DNA of 64,000 nt, taken from assembly GCA_963693315.1 (NCBI GenBank), contig OY856186.1, positions 375,395,328-375,459,327 on the forward strand, in the 5' to 3' direction. How positions within the stretch are numbered: position 1 is the stretch's first letter; each line of letters opens with the position of its first letter. This document shows positions 58,266 to 64,000 of this stretch, in pieces. The notes beneath the pieces were generated by a model. It was given only the letters and a program-made list of their open reading frames with translations, ran no database searches and was not told the origin of the DNA. The DNA is from Diogma glabrata. Its lineage: Eukaryota; Arthropoda; Insecta; Diptera; Cylindrotomidae. The translations under genes were made by a program, and so were the position numbers.

Positions 58266-58910
58266 AAAAACAAGTGTTTATTTTTGCTGACATTTTAATC
58301 AGGTTATCGCAATTTTTGATATACTATTGCAGTTCCGATTCTATTGAGGTATATCATTACAGTCCAAAGTCCAAATTACAAAAAGTAATTTTTATTTAGC
58401 TTCGATTTAGTTTGATGAAGATGTATCGATAATTTATTTTAGGACTATTTTATTTAAACATAAATGGTTACTAGAACCGTTACAACAATAAATTAAAACC
58501 GATATTAGAGTAAGATTGTATGATGTATTGATTATTACAGTATCTTAACTGTTGGCTATCAATTCGCTGGATGTACTTACAAACAACTGTTACAGCCACT
58601 GATAATATAAGACTAAGATTTAAATGCGATTTGTTCTTGATTGGATGTACAACAAAGGGACTCCAAAACAACAGTCTCCGTAATTTTCTGGGCATCTTAA
58701 TGGTTTGAATGCGAAAACCAATCATTTGGTGACTATTCTCTTTTCTAAAGGTTTTTAAGCCTGAGACTTTAAGTGTGAGCTACCAGGCAGGTCGCAGGTG
58801 GTGGATAGCGTAGCTTTTGTTCCGATATTATTATTTACTAACAAAACGATTGCTTAAAGAGCAGATCCCAAATATCAAATAGTCACCCCGAACCATACAC
58901 TCACAGTTTT
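58266..58910. other. Possible LTR of the minus-strand element, undefined
   Basis: By position this would be the LTR that ends at the primer site at 58132 on the minus strand, but I found no second copy or TG..CA boundary. The frame 58480-58725 has no known domain. A GC-richer patch at 58780-58815 is unexplained. Confidence 0.25.
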
Positions 58911-59025
58911 TTTTTTTATAAAATGTGTTGTGTAGTAGGAATTACAATGTGTCACAATAACACATAAACTCCTTTTAAGACCAAGGTCCCACAATAACAT
59001 ACGTTCAAAGGTGTTGATGGACGTA
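58911..59025 (-). pseudogene. LINE ORF2 C-terminal tail fragment, inverted
   Basis: On the minus strand it reads RFTSINTFERMLLWDLGLKR, SLCVIVTHC, then the TACTACACAACACATTTTAT tail and an A-run (58911-58919 as T). Fifth copy of the WDLGLK tail family. Confidence 0.7.
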
Positions 59026-59209
59026 AATCTTTCTTTTTTTGTTTTTTATATTTTTAGTCAAAGAATGGATAGCTAAACAAAAATCCTATCACTGACAAAA
59101 TATGACATAGGCCAATATTTTATGATAGAATAGAGAAAATTAAAGTAAATTAAAAAGCAAATAGCAAATTTTTACAAAAATTTGCTGAAACAAAACAAAA
59201 ATGTAGTTG

Positions 59210-61835
59210 CCAATAATCCAGCCGGTTGCATATTCCTTGATCCTGTGACGCACTGTCTTTCTTGAGGATTAAAGCCCACACATAGTTATATGAAGGCTCG
59301 TTTCCTCAAGGAAGCAATAGCGTCTCATCATCAAGGATTTTCTCCTCTACTCCGGAGGCTAGTGAAAATCTTCGGGTCGTGTCACACATGACTCTTGGAG
59401 ATTAAAACAGGGTGGTTATTTTGTAGCGTTATCTCACTAGGTGAGATAAAAAGTGAGATAAAATATTTGTCTTTGATCGATTATATTAGATAAAAGAAAT
59501 CATTTAAACATAATTTTTTTATCTCACTATTTATCTCACCTAGTGAGATAACGCTACAAAATAACCACCCAGGTCTCGATTTGGTGCAGCCGAGTTCGGA
59601 GGACAGTAAATCTTCGGAGATGCGGGCTGTTGAGAGCATGGTAGCAGTTGGGAAAAAGAGGAAGAACAAATATGCTTGAGGTTCAGTGAGAAGGAAAAAG
59701 AAGAAAGCTCAGACTGATTCCTCACTGCAAACAGGTATTGGAGAGCAGGCTACTACCTCTAGCTCTTTCTCTGCAATTACATCTATCTGAGACATGAGGG
59801 CTTGGATGATCGAACAGATTCGTCTACCGATCACTCCGGTCCCACCTCATAAGGCGAATGTTCGTATGTAATAGGGCTACCTGTGAACACAGTCTGAGCA
59901 AGGGTTTCAGCAATGAAGGTTGGTGATCTGAAATCTGAATTCCAGGTCATAGACGGTCTTTTTGGGTGGTCTCGGACATCAAAATGGCTTAGAGTTTAGA
60001 CCATTCCAAATGAAAAATTTGCACGTAAGAGGGGAAGAAATTGGCTAAGGATAAGCAAAATCTAGTCGGAAAGCGAAAACGTTTTTTTGTGCGATTCAGT
60101 ATATGTAAAGTTTATTGGATCGGGCTGGAAGACTCTCCAGCATAGCATAATCTAGAGCATAGAATAAGTGGGTCATATAATCTCATGAGTTCACATGCTA
60201 TAAGTTGCATACAAAAATATTAATAACTCAGAAACCCAACTTCATTAAAAACAGAAGAGCTCTTCCATGAAGAGCTGGTACATTCTGTATAACCCTTTTA
60301 TTTGGACAAAACCAAAACCTGCATAGAACTACACAAATGTTTTGATATGCATCCTCTGGCTGAGTGAACCTCAAGTGATTAACTAGTGAACAACTACGGA
60401 GAAAAAGTGGATCCTCATTGTGCCTGCCTGTCTTCCATACGACTTTAAGAGCTCGTGTCCCTTAGTCCCCAACCAACGACAGAATATCACGAATAAATAA
60501 GTGGATGTCATAGTCGGCTATGACGTCAAATAACATCACGTGGGCTGGAGAAGCACCAATAACAACAACAGAGGTCAGTATCTTTTAGAGTACTTAGCCC
60601 CTACTAAATTGAAAGTTCTAGATTCCGGAGGGGATCAAACTTTTGTCAACTCCCGACTCCAAGAAATCATAGATATTACCCTATACTCCAGATTTATTCT
60701 ACAAGACATCAGGAGCTGATGAGTGCTACGGATATATCTCTGAGCGATCACAGATATATTGATTTTCTAGTAATGGCGATCCCAGCCAAGAAACGCGTTT
60801 CGAAGGACGCATTGTGTGTGCTTCAGGGTATTTGTAGAGGAGGAACGGGCGAGTGGAAGCATTTCCTAGGTCCGGACTATCAATCAGGCCGTTGAGCAGC
60901 TCAATGATCTGTTAGTCCGGGCCTTTAAGAGCTCGTGTCCCGAAACGATTTCTGAACAGAGCTTTGAAGCTGATGGGGCTCTCTACTGTAAAGCAAGGAA
61001 ACTTTAAAAAAACTTATTGCTAAATCAAAGCAAATATCGTACAAAAAGTACCGTGAGTCGATTAAGACCATCATGCTGCACTAATGAGGGCTTTGAAAAA
61101 GGATCATATAGCGAGGCTGAATAATCTTAAATTACCCAATAATACTAACACTTTCTCAAAGAAAGAAACTTATACAGCACTCCTCCAACATAATTTTCCT
61201 GGCTGTGTATTTGGGGAGATTTCTCAGGAGAAGCCGCGGCAATTACGGAAAAACCTAACCCAATGGAGTGGATAGTGGCAAAAGAGACTTCCAAAGTCGT
61301 ATCGCCCGAGGATTTGTCTTGGGATATCAGCTACTTGAGCCATACAAATCTCCAGATCCATCTTTATGGCCTACACAGTTCTTAAGTATGTACAAAAAGC
61401 TTGGAGAAACGTGAGAGTTGGAAAACCCAGCAATAGACAGCAAGCTTAAAAAGCAAAAAAGTCAACACACAATTCTCAAAGTATTGCTCTCTGACATTGA
61501 AGAGACAATCTCTAAAAAGACTATCAATCTTGGCGCTTTTTTGACAGAAGGGGCTTTCGACAAAGCTACTTTTGAGCTACTTTTTAATGGAGCGGAAAGA
61601 TACGGTGTGAACATAACACGTCTAAGGTGAATACAAGTCTGTTTATTTACACGATGGACAACACCACAATCCAGGTAGATGTCAAGCGTTGATGTCATTA
61701 AGGGGGCATTATATCACCCCTGTTGTGGAACATGAGACCAGCTCCTAATTGAATTAAATGGTAAACGGCTAAACACACATTACTATGGTGATGATGTTAG
61801 TATTCTTTTGAAAGGACACAATATGGGGTGTTGCA
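59210..61835 (+). pseudogene. LINE (Jockey/LOA/R1 group) with ORF1 trace, endonuclease and RT
   Basis: The 5' part to about 59990 is GC-richer, ORF1-like text without a clear domain. The AP-endonuclease part reads VIVGYDVK (60510), TNNNNRGQYLLEYLAPTKLK, SGGDQTFVNSRLQEIIDITL and TDISLSDHRYIDF (60727), with the SDH catalytic triad end intact. Next come HNFPGCVFGEIS, LEPYKSPDPSLW (the PxKSPGPDG-type RT start, worn), KAWRNVRVGKP, LLSDIEETISKKTINLGAFL and TEGAFDKATFELLFNGAERY (the Asp of the LDIEGAFD block is Thr here). A degraded GG..SPLLWN and YYGDDVSILLKG (61780) follow, where YADD has become YGDD. The copy ends at about 61835. Many stops. Confidence 0.82.
59411..59569. mobile_element. 159-bp palindromic MITE in the LINE 5' region
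   Basis: GGTGGTTATTTTGTAGCGTT and ATCTCACTAGGTGAGATAAA at the left are exactly inverted at the right (TTTATCTCACCTAGTGAGAT, AACGCTACAAAATAACCACC). The flanks are CAG on both sides (59408-59410, 59570-59572), a possible 3-bp duplication. The repeated TGAGATAAA words flank an AT-rich centre. Confidence 0.88.
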
Positions 61836-61865
61836 TCAGTAGAAAAATGGAGAACACCGTTGAGG

Positions 61866-62870
61866 GGGTCTTTTTTTGGACATTACTCGAGAACGACTAG
61901 TCCGATTTTACTGAAACAAATTTAGAAAAATTAAGAGTGACAATTTCTTTAATTTACTTTATACTATTTTCTTACACAATCAACAGTTTCGCAGTTATAA
62001 ATAAATTTATGAAGCAAAAAATAATTTTTTGCGTAAAAAATAAAAAAATTGTATTTTAAAAAATCATGAAAAATTCAAAACGGGAAAATCGATGAACGCG
62101 TTTTGCTTTTATGTACAATTAAGTAAAGGTATATCATTTTGACAAGAATTGATTGAATAGAACATTCAATTGATTTTTCATAGAAATTTTTTTAAAATAT
62201 TTTTACTGGAATAAACTCCAAATTTTATTGTTTTAAATGTATTTGGACATATGTTTATGTGTATTGATTTTATTTTTTTTTACTTTTTTATTTTGTTATT
62301 TTCTCTTATTTATGTTTAATTTTTTTATTTTTACTTATTTATTTTATATTATTATTTTTATTATAATTTTATTTTATATTTTTATATTTTATTATATTTT
62401 ATTACATAATTATTATTATTTATTATTATTATTTGTTACTATTATTTATTATTTATTTATTATTTATTTATTATTTATTTTTTATTTATTTATTATTTAT
62501 TCATTATTTTTTATTATTTATTTATTATTTATTTATTATTTATTTATTATTTATTTATTATTTATTTAGTATTTCTTTATTATTTCTTTATTTATTAATT
62601 ATTTATTATTTATTTATTATTTATTTTATTTATTTATTATATTTTTTTATTTTATTTTCATATTTTTATTATAGTTTTATTTTATTATTTTTTCATTTTA
62701 TTTTATTTTAATATTTTACTTATTTTATTTTATTTTTATTTATTTTATTTTTTCGTTACTTTTTCAGTAGAGTATATCAGTAGATTAAAGGAATTGTAAC
62801 TCTTAATTTCTAAATTTTTTACAGTAAAATCGGACTAGTCGTTCTCGAGGTATGTCAAAAAAAAAGACCC
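61866..62870. mobile_element. 1-kb inverted-repeat element with an AT-rich core
   Basis: GGGTCTTTTTTTGGACATTA and CTCGAGAACGACTAGTCCGA at the left are inverted at the right end (TCGGACTAGTCGTTCTCGAG, TATGTCAAAAAAAAAGACCC). The arms run about 95 bp and include TTAAGAGT.ACAATT.CTTTAAT. The core is the ATTT-rich tract described next. Confidence 0.78.
62270..62760. repeat. ATTT/TTAT low-complexity tract
   Basis: Almost only A and T, built of TTATTTATTTATTA words for about 490 bp. The long Tyr/Leu/Phe frames here (62237-62711) are artefacts of this composition. Confidence 0.95.
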
Positions 62871-62879
62871 ACAAACGTG

Positions 62880-63297
62880 ACAATTTTCCTTATATGATTC
62901 TAAATTCAAATCGATATATCTCGATTCCTAGACGTGACCCAGCGAAACGCCGGACACGTATAACCGATATAACTTTTCCCGGTAGTCAGAACCCCAGCTG
63001 ATTTGAGCTGTCGCACAGTGTTATCAAATATGAGTCCCTTGCATGGGTCTGGAGAACTTTTGTTGGGAATTCGATCAAAAAAATGGAGGTGGTATAAAGG
63101 CTTGCTTGCTTATGCATCACTACAGTCTTCACCGTAAAAAACGCTTATAGGCATTTTATTCGAGAGTGACAAAAAACGAATATTTTCAAAATGATTCGAA
63201 TAGAATACCCATCCAAATAGAACGCCTATGCGTTTTATTTGAAATAAAAATAGTTTATATATAGTGGAGTCATAATTCATTTTAAATAAAAAAAGGC
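62880..63297. other. Unassigned stretch
   Basis: Mixed composition with a GC-richer part at 62930-63080. It could be further remnant of the LINE but I could not align it. Confidence 0.25.
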
Positions 63298-63525
63298 CTA
63301 AACTTCAGAATAATTCCGCGATCCATATTTTTTATGAAACCTATTGCATCTGCTCTTACATAGAGTTAATAAAAAATGCGGCCCTTGGCACAGTTTCAAT
63401 AAAAATATTATATATTTCATATGCTTCGCATGTGTACCATAGGCATCAATAACCAGCAAAACTGGCTGCCGAAGCAAATTTGTTTGTGGTCGTTCCAAAA
63501 TCATATTTGTTATATAATTTTGCAA
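63298..63525 (-). pseudogene. Possible DDE transposase fragment
   Basis: On the minus strand the frame reads MILERPQTNLLRQPVLLVID, then AYGTHAKHMKYI. The hydrophobic run ending in Asp and followed by HxxxH-like spacing (PVLLVIDAYGTHA) looks like the central catalytic block of jerky/pogo-type DDE proteins. The rest (LLKLCQGPHFLLTLCKSRCN) is compatible with the next strand-helix but has no clear third acid. Too short and eroded for a firm call. Confidence 0.3.
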
Positions 63526-63661
63526 TATATCCCTGCTCCATATTATTTCTCTTATTTCCCATATTATTCACATCAACCAAACATCCTTCATTAACTTTTG
63601 GATTTTTTTTTATTTAGAAAGTGTGAAGTGTGTAAAATGGTTTGATAATCCACAAGTGTCA

Positions 63662-63861
63662 NNNNNNNNNNNNNNNNNNNNNNNNNNNNNNNNNNNNNNN
63701 NNNNNNNNNNNNNNNNNNNNNNNNNNNNNNNNNNNNNNNNNNNNNNNNNNNNNNNNNNNNNNNNNNNNNNNNNNNNNNNNNNNNNNNNNNNNNNNNNNNN
63801 NNNNNNNNNNNNNNNNNNNNNNNNNNNNNNNNNNNNNNNNNNNNNNNNNNNNNNNNNNNNN
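63662..63861. other. Assembly gap (200 N)
   Basis: All bases are N. Open frames crossing it are meaningless. Confidence 0.99.
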
Positions 63862-64000
63862 TGTGTACCGCAAAATTCTAAAAAAAATTGCAAAGTTTCT
63901 GAAATTTGGTGCTCTTTCAAATGACACCCCACTCGCTTGGGTCAAAAAAGTTTTTTTCACCCTTCCCCACACCCATCCCCTAAACACACAGAAATATAAT
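63862..64000. repeat. Copy of the ~285-bp unit seen at 1300-2010
   Basis: TGTGTACCGCAAAATTCTAA, CTCTTTCAAATGACACCCCA, CTCGCTTGGGTCAAAAAAGT and CATCCCCTAAACACACAGAA match the first two units at 1386-1440 and 1590-1730 closely. It abuts the gap and runs off the window, so an array here may have caused the gap. Confidence 0.8.

Noticed and set aside
62237..62711. Two 90-110 residue hydrophobic frames that look like membrane proteins
   Set aside because: Composition is dictated by the ATTT low-complexity tract; no start context or conserved motif.
63591..63987. Open frames spanning the gap
   Set aside because: Most residues are X from the 200 N bases.

Overview
This is a window of an AT-rich eukaryotic nuclear genome, most likely an insect or other arthropod. 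The evidence is the repeat content (Ty3/gypsy elements with tRNA-Leu and tRNA-Lys primer sites, a Penelope-like element, Jockey/LOA-type LINEs, a mariner-type transposase, hAT-like and P-like elements, many MITEs), intron-split exons with GT..AG borders, and the lack of any bacterial operon structure. There is a 200-bp assembly gap at 63662-63861. I see no rRNA, intact tRNA or CRISPR array.

Region by region. 0.7-2.9 kb is a terminal-inverted-repeat (TIR) element carrying a second repeat with ~285-bp tandem units; the same unit returns after the gap at the right edge. 3.6-4.9 kb is one of three copies of a repeat that ends in an ACTTCGG..CCGAAGT hairpin. At 7.09-7.35 kb are two in-phase exons of an unrecognised host gene on the plus strand. 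8.4-18.8 kb is a nest: an old gypsy element (A) is split by a second LTR element (B, 9196-17708, 5-bp target duplication GAAAC), and B holds a P-like element in its 5' LTR, a 1.4-kb long-TIR element and a 3-kb DDE-transposase element in pol, and an 88-bp palindromic MITE in its 3' LTR. 19-23.8 kb is dense in MITEs and fold-back repeats. 24.1-26 kb holds decayed mariner-type transposase and Helitron/PIF1-type helicase pieces. 29.2-31.3 kb is a nearly complete but frameshifted Penelope-like element with reverse transcriptase and GIY-YIG endonuclease; a hammerhead-core-like hairpin lies about 480 bp beyond it. 37.2-40.6 kb is a fold-back element flanked by a 10-bp direct repeat, with two LINE fragments as cargo. 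41.8 kb is a long CT microsatellite and 47.7-48.3 kb a minisatellite. 48.4-50.4 kb is a candidate multi-exon plus-strand gene for an unrecognised, possibly secreted protein. 51-54.1 kb is inverted-repeat elements. 59.2-61.8 kb is a LINE with endonuclease and RT, interrupted by a 159-bp MITE.

Host coding sequence is sparse. The best-supported exons are 27819-27877 and 56863-57017 on the minus strand, whose phases match so they could be one gene with a ~29-kb repeat-filled intron; 7088-7351 (plus); and the 48.4-50.4 kb set (plus). None could be named with confidence. Nearly all other open frames are transposon remnants or low-complexity shadows.
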